A DNA stretch of 64,000 nucleotides, from assembly GCA_014799805.1 (NCBI GenBank), contig JAAVHJ010000009.1, positions 1-64,000 of the forward strand, in the 5' to 3' direction. Origin of the DNA: Ruminococcus sp. GTDB lineage: Bacteria > Bacillota > Clostridia > Oscillospirales > Ruminococcaceae. The notes below the pieces were generated by a model. That model was given only the letters and a program-made list of their open reading frames with translations, was not told the DNA's origin and made no database searches. Shown piece after piece: positions 27,079 to 36,569 of the stretch (the stretch's first letter is position 1; every line of letters begins with the position of its first letter). Position numbers and translations under genes: made by a program.

Positions 27079-28224
27079 ATGGACAGCAAATTTTTTGATA
27101 CACTAACAGCACTTGGTACAGAAAACAGCCTTGATACAGAAGTCATGATTGAGACTGTAAAATCTGCGATGCAGAAATCTGTACAGCGTATGTATCCAGA
27201 ATGCAAAGAGGCAATTCGTGTAGATATTGATATTGAAAATAAAATTTTTGATATATTTATTTTACAGGAAGTCGTGGACGAAAAGCCGATTAATCATTCA
27301 CAGATTCATATTGATGAAGCAAGGACGATTAATCCTAATATTTGTGTTGGCGAAACACTGGAGCATAAATTAGATATTTCTAAATTCAGCCGTGCGTCTG
27401 CACAGTCTGCCAAGCAATCTATTAAAGGCGATTTAAGAGATATTAACCGTGACAGAATTCTTGATAAATTCCAAAGTAAAGAAAATGATATTATTACAGC
27501 AACAGTCATGCAAGTAGAACCTGGCAGAGGCTCTGCGACACTCATGTATGACAAAACAGAATTATATTTACTGCGTCAGGAACAAATTCCTAATGAAATT
27601 CTCAAAGAAGGCATGTCACTGAAAGTTTATATCACGGGCATTGCAAATAAAAATAAAAAGCCAATTATTAAACTCTCCCGTGTACATCGTGATTTAGTAA
27701 AGCGTTTATTTGAATTGGAAGTACCAGAAATTTATGACGGCATTGTAGAAATCAAATCTATTTCCCGTGAAGCTGGTTCACGTTCTAAAATTGCTGTGAT
27801 GTCTCATGATGCGAACGTAGATGCAATTGGTGCTTGTATTGGTGCAAAGCATTCCAGGATTTCTGCTGTTGTAAAAGAATTAAACGGTGAAAAAATTGAT
27901 ATTATCCCCTATAGTGATGACCCTGCAACGTTTATTGCTAATGCATTATCTCCTGCAAAAGTTCTCAAAGTTGTTATTTTAAACGAAGCAGAACATGCTT
28001 GTGTTGCAGTTGTTCCAAGTGACCAGTTATCCCTTGCAATTGGTAACAGAGGACAAAATGCAAAACTTGCTGCGAAATTAACAGGTTATAAAATAGATAT
28101 TAAATCTGATTTTGAAGAAATTCCAGAGCCTGTATCAACTACAGAAAATAGTTCTGACAAAGTATTTACAGAAACAGAACAAGATGATATACTGTTTGAA
28201 GAAGAAGTAAAATCAGAGGAGTAA
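27079..28224 (+). CDS. nusA: Transcription termination/antitermination factor NusA
   Basis: 381 residues from the ATG at 27079; a TTG four codons upstream sits too near the AGAAAGGG RBS. Order: N-terminal RNAP-binding domain (1-125), S1 domain (about 130-200, 'ITATVMQVEPGRGSATLMYDK'), KH1 and KH2 (about 205-345, 'IAVMSHDANVDAIGACIGAKHSRISAV' split by 'AIGNRGQNAKLAAKLTGYKIDI'). Short acidic tail, no AR repeats, as usual in Firmicutes. Followed by rnpM after 3 nt. Confidence 0.96.
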   Translation: MDSKFFDTLTALGTENSLDTEVMIETVKSAMQKSVQRMYPECKEAIRVDIDIENKIFDIFILQEVVDEKPINHSQIHIDEARTINPNICVGETLEHKLDISKFSRASAQSAKQSIKGDLRDINRDRILDKFQSKENDIITATVMQVEPGRGSATLMYDKTELYLLRQEQIPNEILKEGMSLKVYITGIANKNKKPIIKLSRVHRDLVKRLFELEVPEIYDGIVEIKSISREAGSRSKIAVMSHDANVDAIGACIGAKHSRISAVVKELNGEKIDIIPYSDDPATFIANALSPAKVLKVVILNEAEHACVAVVPSDQLSLAIGNRGQNAKLAAKLTGYKIDIKSDFEEIPEPVSTTENSSDKVFTETEQDDILFEEEVKSEE

Positions 28225-28227
28225 ATT

Positions 28228-28503
28228 ATGCAAAAAAAAATTCCAATGCGTATGTGTATTGGCTGTGGGGAAAATAAGCCCAAAAAAGAATTAATTCGTA
28301 TTGTAAAATCTCCTGACGGTGAAATTTCACTAGATACTACAGGAAAAAAGTCTGGTCGTGGTGCATATATTTGTCAAAATCAAGCTTGTTTTCAGCAAGC
28401 AATGAAAGCTCACAGACTAGAAAAAAATTTTTCTTGTAAAATTTCAGCAGAAATTTATGAGGTGATGCAAAATGCCTTATCAGAAATTGCACGGCATTCT
28501 TAG
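28228..28503 (+). CDS. rnpM: YlxR family RNA-binding protein (RnpM)
   Basis: 91 residues, DUF448 family: 'PMRMCIGCGENKPKKELIRIV', 'GRGAYICQNQACFQQAMKAHRLEKNF'. In B. subtilis this protein binds and modulates RNase P. Lies between nusA and ylxQ, the usual place, and overlaps ylxQ by 32 nt. Confidence 0.92.
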   Translation: MQKKIPMRMCIGCGENKPKKELIRIVKSPDGEISLDTTGKKSGRGAYICQNQACFQQAMKAHRLEKNFSCKISAEIYEVMQNALSEIARHS

Positions 28504-28786
28504 TATTTGTCGGAAAGCAAATAAAATGGCACTTGGATTTGTGCCTATGCAGGAGGCTTTACAAACTGGAAAAGTTTGTGGTGTACTGACAAGTACGGAT
28601 ATTTCATCTAAAACGCACAAAGAAGTATGTTATATCTGTCAAAAAAAAAATATTCCTGTTATCTCTGTGTCTTTGACAATGTTTGAAATTGGCAATATTA
28701 CAGGCAGAAAAGCAGGTGTCATTGCGATTTTAGACACAGGTTTTTTTGACAGAATCCGCCAACTATGTGAATCACAGGAAAATTAA
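28472..28786 (+). CDS. YlxQ, L7Ae/L30e-like RNA-binding protein
   Basis: 104 residues, L7Ae fold: 'LHGILSICRKANKMALGFVPMQEAL', 'GVLTSTDISSKTHKEV', 'IPVISVSLTMFEIGNITGRKAGVIAI'. Expected to bind kink-turn RNA. Its start lies in the rnpM coding sequence, with GAGGTG as the RBS. Confidence 0.9.
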   Translation: MPYQKLHGILSICRKANKMALGFVPMQEALQTGKVCGVLTSTDISSKTHKEVCYICQKKNIPVISVSLTMFEIGNITGRKAGVIAILDTGFFDRIRQLCESQEN

Positions 28787-28826
28787 TTTCACATAGCAGT
28801 TACTAGAATAGGAGGGATTTTTGCCT

Positions 28827-31637
28827 ATGGCAAAGAAAATTAAATTAACAGACGCTGCAAGAGATTTGCAGATTTCCCCGAAAGAGCTGGTTACTTTTTT
28901 GGAAGAACGTCTTGGCGAAAAGAAAACCACAAGTTCATCTGTTACAGAACGTGAATTTAATCTCATGCTGGAATTTTACAGTCAGAAAATCAATGTAACT
29001 AGCTTTGATGATTATTTTGCATCAAAAAGCAAACCAAAATCTGCATTTATTTCTGAAACAAAAAAAGCGGGCAAACAGGAGCCTAAAAAAGAATTCAAGA
29101 AAAAATCTAAATCTCAAAAACAAGCTGATAACATGAATCAGCCACAGAAAGAACAGCAAAAGCCTGTGCAATCACAGAAAGAACAGCAAAAGCCTGTGCA
29201 ATCACAGAAAGAACAGCAAAAGCCTGTGCAATCACAGAAAGAACAGCAAAAACCTGTACAATCACAGAAAGGACAGCAAAAACCTGTACAATCACAGAAA
29301 GGACAGCAAAAGTCTGTACAATCACAGAAAGGACAACAAAAATCTGTACAACCACAGAGGGAACAGCAAAAGCCTGTACAATCACAGAAAGGACAGCAAA
29401 AACCTGTACAATCACAGAAGGAACAACAAAAACCTATGCAACCACAGAGAGAACAGCAAAAGCCTGTACAAACACAGAAAGGACAGCAAAAACCTGTACA
29501 ATCACAAAAAGAACAACAAAAGCCCGTGCAAGCTAATAATAATAATAATAATAATAATAAACACCGTGATGAAAAACGTAAAAAAGCACCTCAAGTACAT
29601 GGCGAAAAAACCCGTCTTGGTGGTGTTATGAGTGCAGGACGAACAGAAAGTCCTGAAAAACGCCGTACCGTAGATACCAGAGGCAGTTATATTGAACTTG
29701 ATAAATATGATGAACGTTATGAACAAATTGCCCCTGATGATAAAAGAAAAGATAATTATTCTACTAAAAAACAAAAAATCAGTCAAAAATCTGCACAGCG
29801 TAATAAGAAAAATAACAGCAGAAAACAAGAAACAGAAACACAAAGACTTGCCCGTCTGGAATTAGAACGTGCCAGAAAACAGCAATTAAAAGTAAAAATT
29901 CCAGATATGATTCAAGTTGGTGAACTTGCCAGCCGTTTAAAAGTCAATGTCTCCAAAGTTATTGGAAAACTCATGGGTCTTGGCATTATGGCCAGCATTA
30001 ATGAAGAAATTGATTTCGATACAGCTAGCATTGTTTCTGAAGAACTTGGTGCAAAAGTAGAAAAAGAAGTCATTATGACAATTGAAGAACGTTTGATTGA
30101 ATCTGAAGAAGTTGACGAAGAAAATCAACAGGAAAGACCTCCAGTTGTTGTGGTTATGGGGCATGTTGACCACGGAAAGACTTCTATTTTGGACAGAATC
30201 CGTCATGCAAATGTGACTGCCTCTGAAGCAGGTGGTATTACACAACATATTGGTGCTTATCAAGTCAAACACAATGGACAGACAATCACATTCTTAGATA
30301 CCCCAGGACATGAAGCATTTACTTCTATGAGAGCAAGAGGGGCAAATATTACAGACATTGCTGTATTAGTTGTTGCCGCTGACGATGGTATTATGCCACA
30401 GACAGTAGAATCTATTAATCATGCCAAAGCCGCAGGTGTTTCTGTCATTGTTGCCATTAATAAAATGGACAAGGAAGCTGCTAATCCTGATAGAGTCCTG
30501 CAACAATTAACAGAATATGGTCTTGTTTGTGAAGAATGGGGCGGTGATACAATTTGTATTCCTGTTTCTGCAAAAACTGGTGATGGCATTGATGAATTAT
30601 TAGAAAATATTTTACTGGTTGCAGAAGTCAAAGAATTAACTGCTAATCCAGACAGACTTGCAAAAGGTACTGTTGTAGAAGCCAGATTAGATAAAGGCAG
30701 AGGACCTATTGCAACGTTGTTAGTCCAAAAAGGCACACTTCATACAGGAGATATTATTATTGCAGGTACTTCTGTTGGTAAAGTTCGTGTGATGACAAAT
30801 TATCAAGGCAATGCAGTAAAAACAGCAGGTCCTTCTGTTCCAGTAGAAATTACTGGTTTAGACGAAGTTCCAAGTGCAGGTGATATTTTTGACGCTGTAG
30901 AAGATGAACGTCTTGCAAAAGAACTTGTGGAACAAAGAAAACATGAAGCAAAAGAAGCAATGTTCCAAAATACTGGTCATAAATTAACGCTGGATAATTT
31001 ATTCAGTCAGATTGCTGAGGGTGAAACAAAAGAATTACCAGTCATTGTCAAAGCAGATGTGCAGGGCAGTGCAGAGGCTGTCAAGACTTCTCTTGAAAAA
31101 TTATCCAATGATGAAGTCCGTGTGAAAGTCATTCATAGTGCAGTTGGTGCTGTCAAAGAAAGTGATGTCATGCTTGCAAGTGCATCTAATGCAATTATTG
31201 TTGGCTTTAATGTCAGACCTGACAATGGAGCTGCGGAAAGTGCTGCCCGTGATGGTGTTGATATCAGATTATATAGAATTATTTATGACGCAATTGAAGA
31301 AATTACAACAGCTATGAAAGGTATGCTTGCACCAAAATTCAGAGAAGTGATTCTGGGCAAAGCCGAAGTCAGACAGTTATTTAAAATTTCCAGTGTTGGT
31401 ACCGTTGCAGGCAGTTATGTATTAGAGGGCAAATTAACAAGACAGTGTCAGATTAGAATTGTCCGTGACGGCATTATTATTGCTGATGACCATATTGCGG
31501 GCTTACAAAGAATGAAAGATTCTGTCAAAGAAGTTGCCAGCGGTTATGAATGCGGTATTAGTCTTGAAAAATTCAATGATATTAAAACAGGTGATATTTT
31601 TGAAGCATATATTATGGAAGAATACCAGCCAGATTAA
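28827..31637 (+). CDS. infB: Translation initiation factor IF-2 with tandem-repeat N-terminus
   Basis: 936 residues from the ATG at 28827, which has AGGAGGG 10 nt upstream; a TTG two codons earlier is too close. N-terminal IF2_N-like helical region (about 1-50), then a low-complexity section with 13 decapeptide repeats (about 107-236) and eight Asn. A second IF2_N follows at about 355-410, then the G domain ('[12 protein letters not shown]', 'DTPGHEAF', 'NKMDK') and domains II-IV to the C-terminus. Delivers initiator tRNA to the 30S subunit. Confidence 0.97.
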   Translation: MAKKIKLTDAARDLQISPKELVTFLEERLGEKKTTSSSVTEREFNLMLEFYSQKINVTSFDDYFASKSKPKSAFISETKKAGKQEPKKEFKKKSKSQKQADNMNQPQKEQQKPVQSQKEQQKPVQSQKEQQKPVQSQKEQQKPVQSQKGQQKPVQSQKGQQKSVQSQKGQQKSVQPQREQQKPVQSQKGQQKPVQSQKEQQKPMQPQREQQKPVQTQKGQQKPVQSQKEQQKPVQANNNNNNNNKHRDEKRKKAPQVHGEKTRLGGVMSAGRTESPEKRRTVDTRGSYIELDKYDERYEQIAPDDKRKDNYSTKKQKISQKSAQRNKKNNSRKQETETQRLARLELERARKQQLKVKIPDMIQVGELASRLKVNVSKVIGKLMGLGIMASINEEIDFDTASIVSEELGAKVEKEVIMTIEERLIESEEVDEENQQERPPVVVVMGHVDHGKTSILDRIRHANVTASEAGGITQHIGAYQVKHNGQTITFLDTPGHEAFTSMRARGANITDIAVLVVAADDGIMPQTVESINHAKAAGVSVIVAINKMDKEAANPDRVLQQLTEYGLVCEEWGGDTICIPVSAKTGDGIDELLENILLVAEVKELTANPDRLAKGTVVEARLDKGRGPIATLLVQKGTLHTGDIIIAGTSVGKVRVMTNYQGNAVKTAGPSVPVEITGLDEVPSAGDIFDAVEDERLAKELVEQRKHEAKEAMFQNTGHKLTLDNLFSQIAEGETKELPVIVKADVQGSAEAVKTSLEKLSNDEVRVKVIHSAVGAVKESDVMLASASNAIIVGFNVRPDNGAAESAARDGVDIRLYRIIYDAIEEITTAMKGMLAPKFREVILGKAEVRQLFKISSVGTVAGSYVLEGKLTRQCQIRIVRDGIIIADDHIAGLQRMKDSVKEVASGYECGISLEKFNDIKTGDIFEAYIMEEYQPD
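29145..29534 (+). repeat. 13 x 30-bp in-frame tandem repeat in infB
   Basis: Thirteen contiguous 30-bp units encode Q-[KR]-[EG]-QQK-[PS]-[VM]-Q-x. The first four units are almost identical in DNA, the later ones differ by a few bases, which indicates recent unequal exchange or slippage. Length in other strains may vary. Confidence 0.97.
29535..29558 (+). repeat. (AAT)8 microsatellite in infB
   Basis: Eight AAT units directly after the decapeptide array, encoding eight Asn in the IF-2 linker; in frame, so slippage would change length only. Confidence 0.95.
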
Positions 31638-31695
31638 TTTATATTTTTAAAATTCAAAAAAATAGCAGATTCTCACAGAAAGGAAAAAATGCATT

Positions 31696-32058
31696 ATGCC
31701 AAGTTTTAAAAACAGTCGTATGTCTGAAGATATTCGCAGAGAATTACCAGATATTTTCAGACAAGTAAAAGACCCTAGAGTTAGCAATATGCTATCTGTT
31801 GTACGTGTGGAACTTGCGGGAGATGGTTCTCATTGTAAAGTATATATTTCTAGTCTGTTAGGCATGGAAGATACGAAACAATCTGTGAAAGGCTTACAAA
31901 GTGCGTCTGGATTTATTCGCCGTGAATTATTTGCAAGATTAAAAATGAAAAAAAGTCCTGAATTTCATTTTATTGCAGATGATTCCATTGCAAGAGGTGC
32001 AGAAATTACAAATAAACTTGAAAAAATTATCTCTGCGGAGGACGAAACGCATGAATAA
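31696..32058 (+). CDS. rbfA: Ribosome-binding factor A
   Basis: 120 residues, KH-like fold for 30S maturation and cold adaptation: 'SEDIRRELPDIFRQVKDPRV', 'VVRVELAGDGSHCKVYISSL', 'ASGFIRRELFARLKMKKSPEFHFIADDSI'. Overlaps the next gene by 8 nt. Confidence 0.95.
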   Translation: MPSFKNSRMSEDIRRELPDIFRQVKDPRVSNMLSVVRVELAGDGSHCKVYISSLLGMEDTKQSVKGLQSASGFIRRELFARLKMKKSPEFHFIADDSIARGAEITNKLEKIISAEDETHE

Positions 32059-33013
32059 AATTAATATTCCTGAAACAGCAGAATTTCTTAAAAATTGCGA
32101 AGATGTGCATATTTTAATTCACAGAAGCCCTGATGGTGATTGTATCGGGGCAGGGTATTCTCTGCAAGCGGTTTTAAAATCACTGGGCAAACGTGCCAAA
32201 GTATTATGTGCGGATGAAATTCCTGAACGATTTGATTTTCTGAAACCTGAAAAATCTGAAAAACCAGAAGAAGATTTTATAGCCAAAACTATTATTTCTG
32301 TAGATGTCGCTGATACGAAATTATTAGGCAGTCTGGAAGAAATTTATTCTGGAAAAATTCAGCTCTGCATTGACCATCATGTGTCTAATAAATGTTATGC
32401 TGAAACATTATTACTGGAAGAAAATGCCTCTGCAACTTGTGAAATATTATATCAATTATATCGCTATATGCATATTAAATTCACAGAACAAATTGCAAAA
32501 TGCTTATTTACAGGCATGTCTACAGATACAGGCTGTTTTAAATTTGAAAATACAACACCAGAAGCACATATTTTTACAGCAGAATTAATGCGTGAATTTC
32601 CTGATATCAGATATGGCTTAATTAACCGCCAGATGTTTGATGTGAAAAGCCCGTCCAGAATTAAAGCTGAAATGCTTATGCTTAGCCAAATGGAATATTA
32701 TTTTAATAATCAATGCACGATTGTTTGGGCAACATTGGAATTATGCCAGAAACATCAAGTTGATGAAAAAGACATGGAAGGCTTAACAAGTTTGTCTTTA
32801 CAGCCAGAAGGCGTAGAAGTTGGCATTACATTTCGGGAGCGTGAACCGAATGTTTTTAAAGTTTCTATGCGTTCTGCTAAAGATGTAAATGTTTCTGAAA
32901 TTTGTCAGATTTTTGGCGGTGGTGGTCATGTGAAAGCCGCTGGTTGCTTATTAAAAGGCTCTCCAGACGAAGTCAGGAAAAAAGTCTTGCAAGCGGTGGA
33001 AAAAGCATTATGA
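32051..33013 (+). CDS. nrnA: DHH-DHHA1 phosphoesterase, NrnA-like oligoribonuclease/pAp phosphatase
   Basis: 320 residues from the ATG at 32051, within the end of rbfA. DHH motifs are in order: 'RSPDGDCIGAGYSL', 'ISVDVADT', 'IDHHVSN', 'STDTGCF'; the C-terminal DHHA1 domain has 'GGGGHVKAAG'. Family members degrade short RNA and pAp, or cyclic dinucleotide breakdown products; with cdaA in the same genome, a role in c-di-AMP turnover is possible but unproven. ATGA overlap with truB. Confidence 0.88.
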   Translation: MNKINIPETAEFLKNCEDVHILIHRSPDGDCIGAGYSLQAVLKSLGKRAKVLCADEIPERFDFLKPEKSEKPEEDFIAKTIISVDVADTKLLGSLEEIYSGKIQLCIDHHVSNKCYAETLLLEENASATCEILYQLYRYMHIKFTEQIAKCLFTGMSTDTGCFKFENTTPEAHIFTAELMREFPDIRYGLINRQMFDVKSPSRIKAEMLMLSQMEYYFNNQCTIVWATLELCQKHQVDEKDMEGLTSLSLQPEGVEVGITFREREPNVFKVSMRSAKDVNVSEICQIFGGGGHVKAAGCLLKGSPDEVRKKVLQAVEKAL

Positions 33014-33930
33014 ATAGTAATTTAAATGGCATTCTCTGTGTGGATAAACCTGCTGGATTTACGTCTTTTGATGTCATTGCGAAATTACGTGGCATTCTAA
33101 AAATGAAACGTTTGGGACATGCGGGAACGCTTGACCCTATGGCAACGGGTGTATTGCCTGTATTTGTGGGCTATGCAACGAAAGCTTGTGGAATCTTGCC
33201 AAATGAAGATAAAATTTATATTGCAGAATTTCAACTTGGTAAAATTTCTGATACACAGGACAGCACTGGAAAAATTTTAGAAACACATGATTTTACTGGT
33301 ATTTCTAAACAAGATATTTTAGATTCTGTTCCTACTGGTGAAATTATGCAAATTCCCCCTATGTATTCCGCCGTTTCTGTGAATGGCAAAAGGCTTTATG
33401 AATTGGCTCGTGAGGGAAAAGAAATTGAACGTCAGGCAAGACCTGTATCTATTAAATTAGTCTACTGCACAGGTATCAATCCAGAAACAGGAAAAGGAAC
33501 ATTAGAAATTCATTGTGGAAAAGGGACTTATGTCAGAACACTGATTCATGATATGGGAAAAACTTTAGGCTGTGGAGCTGTTATGACGAATTTAAGGCGT
33601 TCTTATGCAAGCGGTTTTGCTTTGAATTCTTGTTATTCACTGGAACAAATTCAAGAATTTGCTGATAAAAATAATATTTCTAAAATTATTATCCCCATTG
33701 AAAAAGCATTCAGCTCCTTGCCTGTTGTGAATTTAAATGTCAAACAAACAAAGCTTTATCGCAATGGCGTAAAATTAGATTTGTCACAGTTTGCTATAAA
33801 TTTTAAATCACAGCAATATGCGGTTTATGGCACAGATGGCTTTCTTGGAACAGCTTTGCCTGATTTGGAACAGAATTGCTTACGCATTGAACGCAATTTA
33901 TGCGAGCCGTTGCACCGAAATGAGGTGTAA
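33010..33930 (+). CDS. truB: tRNA pseudouridine-55 synthase
   Basis: 306 residues from the ATG in the ATGA overlap with the DHH gene. 'GHAGTLDPMATGVLPV' carries the catalytic Asp (residue 42); 'YSAVSVNGKRLYELAREG' and 'GTYVRTLIHDMG' are further family motifs. Makes psi55 in the T loop of tRNA. Confidence 0.96.
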   Translation: MNSNLNGILCVDKPAGFTSFDVIAKLRGILKMKRLGHAGTLDPMATGVLPVFVGYATKACGILPNEDKIYIAEFQLGKISDTQDSTGKILETHDFTGISKQDILDSVPTGEIMQIPPMYSAVSVNGKRLYELAREGKEIERQARPVSIKLVYCTGINPETGKGTLEIHCGKGTYVRTLIHDMGKTLGCGAVMTNLRRSYASGFALNSCYSLEQIQEFADKNNISKIIIPIEKAFSSLPVVNLNVKQTKLYRNGVKLDLSQFAINFKSQQYAVYGTDGFLGTALPDLEQNCLRIERNLCEPLHRNEV

Positions 33931-33931
33931 C

Positions 33932-34786
33932 ATGCAAAAAACTTCTGTTGCATTAGGATTATTTGACGGCGTACATCTTGGACATAGAGCTGTTTTGCAA
34001 GAAGCAAAAAAATCTGATTTTATTCCAGTTGTGTTCACATTTCCAGCAGAAACCGCTGTCAGAAAAAATTCAGGTGGTTATATTTATTCCAGTCATACCA
34101 GAAATTTTATTTTAAACCGTGATTTTAAATTTCAAGTGGCTTGCATGGATTTTGAACAGCTCCGTAATTTATCTGGTGAAGCGTTCGCAGAAAAAATTTT
34201 ATGTCAAGAATTACATGCAAGTCATGTGACTTGTGGCTATGATTTTAAATTTGGCTATCATGCGTCTTGTAATATAGAAGATTTAAAAAATTTCGGAAAA
34301 AAATTTCATTTTACAGTAAAGCTTGTGAACGCTGTCAAGCAAGATAAGCAAATTATTTCTTCTACAGAAATTAGAAAATTATTGCTTGCAGGCGAAATTG
34401 AAAAAGCAAATACATTTCTGGGTATGCCCTATTTCATTTTAGAAAAAGTTTCTCATGGCGCACAACTTGGCAGAACAATTCATTTTCCTACGATTAATCA
34501 AGTATTTCATGAAAATCAGCTTGTGCCTAAATTTGGTGTGTATGCCTCTCAGACAAGAACACCTGACGGGAAATATTATCATTCTATTACAAATATTGGC
34601 ATCAAACCAACAGTCAATTATAACGGCTTGCCTTTAGCAGAGACTTATATTAAAAATTTTTCTGGTGATTTATATGATAAAAATCTGCAAGTAAGATTAT
34701 TAAAATTTATTCGTCCTGAAATGAAATTTGATTCTGTGCAGGCATTAACAAGGCAAATGCAGGAAGATTTAAAATTTTGTTGTTGA
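33932..34786 (+). CDS. ribF: Bifunctional riboflavin kinase / FAD synthetase
   Basis: 284 residues. N-terminal FMN adenylyltransferase with the nucleotidyl-transfer motif 'GVHLGH' (13-18) and 'SSTEIRKLL'; C-terminal riboflavin kinase from about 180 ('GAQLGRTIHFPTIN', 'GVYASQTRTPDGK', 'PTVNYNG'). The ATG at 33932 follows GAGGTG and lies one base after truB. End of the rimP operon. Confidence 0.95.
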   Translation: MQKTSVALGLFDGVHLGHRAVLQEAKKSDFIPVVFTFPAETAVRKNSGGYIYSSHTRNFILNRDFKFQVACMDFEQLRNLSGEAFAEKILCQELHASHVTCGYDFKFGYHASCNIEDLKNFGKKFHFTVKLVNAVKQDKQIISSTEIRKLLLAGEIEKANTFLGMPYFILEKVSHGAQLGRTIHFPTINQVFHENQLVPKFGVYASQTRTPDGKYYHSITNIGIKPTVNYNGLPLAETYIKNFSGDLYDKNLQVRLLKFIRPEMKFDSVQALTRQMQEDLKFCC

Positions 34787-34805
34787 TGTTTTGATTTTCT
34801 GCTTT

Positions 34806-34834
34806 TTGTCACATGCCTGACACATAATTATAGT
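34806..34834 (+). promoter_or_regulatory. Promoter of Gld-like ABC operon
   Basis: TTGTCA (34806-34811), 17-bp spacer, TATAGT (34829-34834), in the 104-nt gap after ribF. The -10 overlaps an AT-rich inverted repeat (ATAATTATAG...CTATAATTAT). Confidence 0.65.
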
Positions 34835-34890
34835 AAGCTATAATTATTATAATTATCTATCATGAATCATGAAAGGAAGTGATGTTATTC

Positions 34891-35850
34891 ATGATTGAAG
34901 TCAAAAATTTGACGAAACATTATGGCGATAAAAAAGCCGTCAATGATATTAGTTTTACAGTCAATGACGGTGAAATTTTGGGCTTTTTAGGTCCGAACGG
35001 TGCAGGAAAATCTACCACGATGAATATGCTGACAGGGTATATTTCTTCTACATCTGGACAGGCATTTATTAATGGCGTCGATATTCTGGAAGAACCTATT
35101 AAAGCAAAATCTTTTATTGGCTATCTGCCAGAAATTCCGCCCTTATATGTAGATATGACAGTACATGCTTATTTAAATTTCATGTTTGATTTGAAAAAAT
35201 GCAAATTGCCCAGACGTTCGCATTTGAAAGATGTCATGACGCTATGTAAAATTATTGATGTAGAAAACAGATTAATTAAAAATTTATCAAAGGGCTATAA
35301 ACAACGTGTTGGCTTAGCACAGGCTTTAATTAACAATCCGCCTGTGTTAATTCTGGACGAGCCGACAGTCGGACTTGACCCAAAGCAAATTATTGAAATC
35401 AGGACATTAATCAAACGTCTTGGCAAAAATCATACTGTAATTTTATCTTCACATATTTTATCTGAAATTCAAGCTGTTTGTGACAGAGTGATTATTATTA
35501 ATCATGGTGTGATTTCAGCCGATGATACAGCAACGAATTTATCTAATAAAGTCAGCACTGACCATAGAATTATTGCCAGAATCGATGGACCTAAAGCAGA
35601 AATATTACAGGCAATTCGTGCAGTTAATGGCATTAAATACGTTCGTGCAGACATGGAACGTGAAAAAAATATTTATGATTTTGAAATTGAAGCAGAACCA
35701 GGAATTGATATTCGTCGTGATATTAATAAAATTACAAGAGAACATAACTGGGATATTTTATTATTAAAAACAATGGAAATGACACTGGAAGATATTTTCT
35801 TAAAAATTACAATGGGTGAAACAGTGCAAATGAAAGGAGATAAAACATAA
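34891..35850 (+). CDS. ABC transporter ATP-binding protein, GldA-like
   Basis: 319 residues. Walker A 'GPNGAGKST', signature 'LSKGYKQRVGLAQAL', Walker B 'VLILDEPTVGLD', H-loop 'LSSHILSE', then a C-terminal extension of about 90 residues typical of the GldA/drug-exporter ATPases. ATG at 34891 follows GAAAGGAAG. It overlaps the permease start by one base. ATPase of a four-gene unit; substrate unknown. Confidence 0.93.
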   Translation: MIEVKNLTKHYGDKKAVNDISFTVNDGEILGFLGPNGAGKSTTMNMLTGYISSTSGQAFINGVDILEEPIKAKSFIGYLPEIPPLYVDMTVHAYLNFMFDLKKCKLPRRSHLKDVMTLCKIIDVENRLIKNLSKGYKQRVGLAQALINNPPVLILDEPTVGLDPKQIIEIRTLIKRLGKNHTVILSSHILSEIQAVCDRVIIINHGVISADDTATNLSNKVSTDHRIIARIDGPKAEILQAIRAVNGIKYVRADMEREKNIYDFEIEAEPGIDIRRDINKITREHNWDILLLKTMEMTLEDIFLKITMGETVQMKGDKT

Positions 35851-36554
35851 TGGGTGCTATTTATCGGCGGGAAGTTGGTGCTTTTTTTTCATCTAGTATT
35901 GCTTATATTTTTTTAGCAGTGTTTTATATTTTTGCGGGTTTTTTCTTTACACTGGATAATATCGCCGTTGGTTCTACGAATTTATCAGGCGTGTTTTCAA
36001 CACTGTTTTTTATTAGTATTTTTTTAATTCCCATTTTGACAATGCGTTTGTTTAGTGAAGAAAAAAAACAACGAACAGAACAAGGTTTATTGACAGCTCC
36101 AGTTTCTTTGAATGGCATTGTGCTAGGCAAATATTTTGCAGCACTGACTATTTTTGTCATTGCAGTTAGTATTATATTTATTTATGGCTTTATTTTAAGC
36201 TTATATGGCACAGTTGCCTGGCTGACTTTGTTTGCAAATTATTTGGCAATTATTTTAGTTGGGTCTGCATTTATTGCAGTTGGTTTATTTATTTCATCTT
36301 TGACAGAAAATCAACTGGTAGCTGCCATTGGTGGTATTATATGTTTGGCTATGTTATTTTTAATTGATATAGTAGCCTCTTTTGTGAAAATAGACTGGTT
36401 ACAGAGTTTATTATATGACTTGTCTTTTTATACAAGATATTATGAATTTACATGTGGTATTTTTAATCTCTCTAGTGTATTATTTTATTTCAGTACAGCT
36501 GTATTATTTAATTTTTTCACTGTGAGAGTATTTGAAAAACGCCGTTGGAGCTAA
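35850..36554 (+). CDS. ABC-2 permease, GldF-like
   Basis: 234 residues with six predicted membrane helices: 'IYRREVGAFFSSSIAYIFLAVF' at the start and 'LTMRLFSEEKKQRTEQGLLTAPV' after the second helix, both typical of GldF/NosY-like ABC-2 permeases. Start overlaps the ATPase stop (TAATG). Confidence 0.92.
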   Translation: MGAIYRREVGAFFSSSIAYIFLAVFYIFAGFFFTLDNIAVGSTNLSGVFSTLFFISIFLIPILTMRLFSEEKKQRTEQGLLTAPVSLNGIVLGKYFAALTIFVIAVSIIFIYGFILSLYGTVAWLTLFANYLAIILVGSAFIAVGLFISSLTENQLVAAIGGIICLAMLFLIDIVASFVKIDWLQSLLYDLSFYTRYYEFTCGIFNLSSVLFYFSTAVLFNFFTVRVFEKRRWS

Positions 36555-36569
36555 GAAAGGAGCAGGATT

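Noticed and set aside
29107..29415. Minus-strand open frame across the infB repeats
   Set aside because: Low-complexity mirror of the repeat array, no RBS; a shadow of infB.
29145..29534. Array of about 30-bp repeats resembling a CRISPR
   Set aside because: Units are contiguous without spacers, in frame within infB, and no cas gene is nearby.
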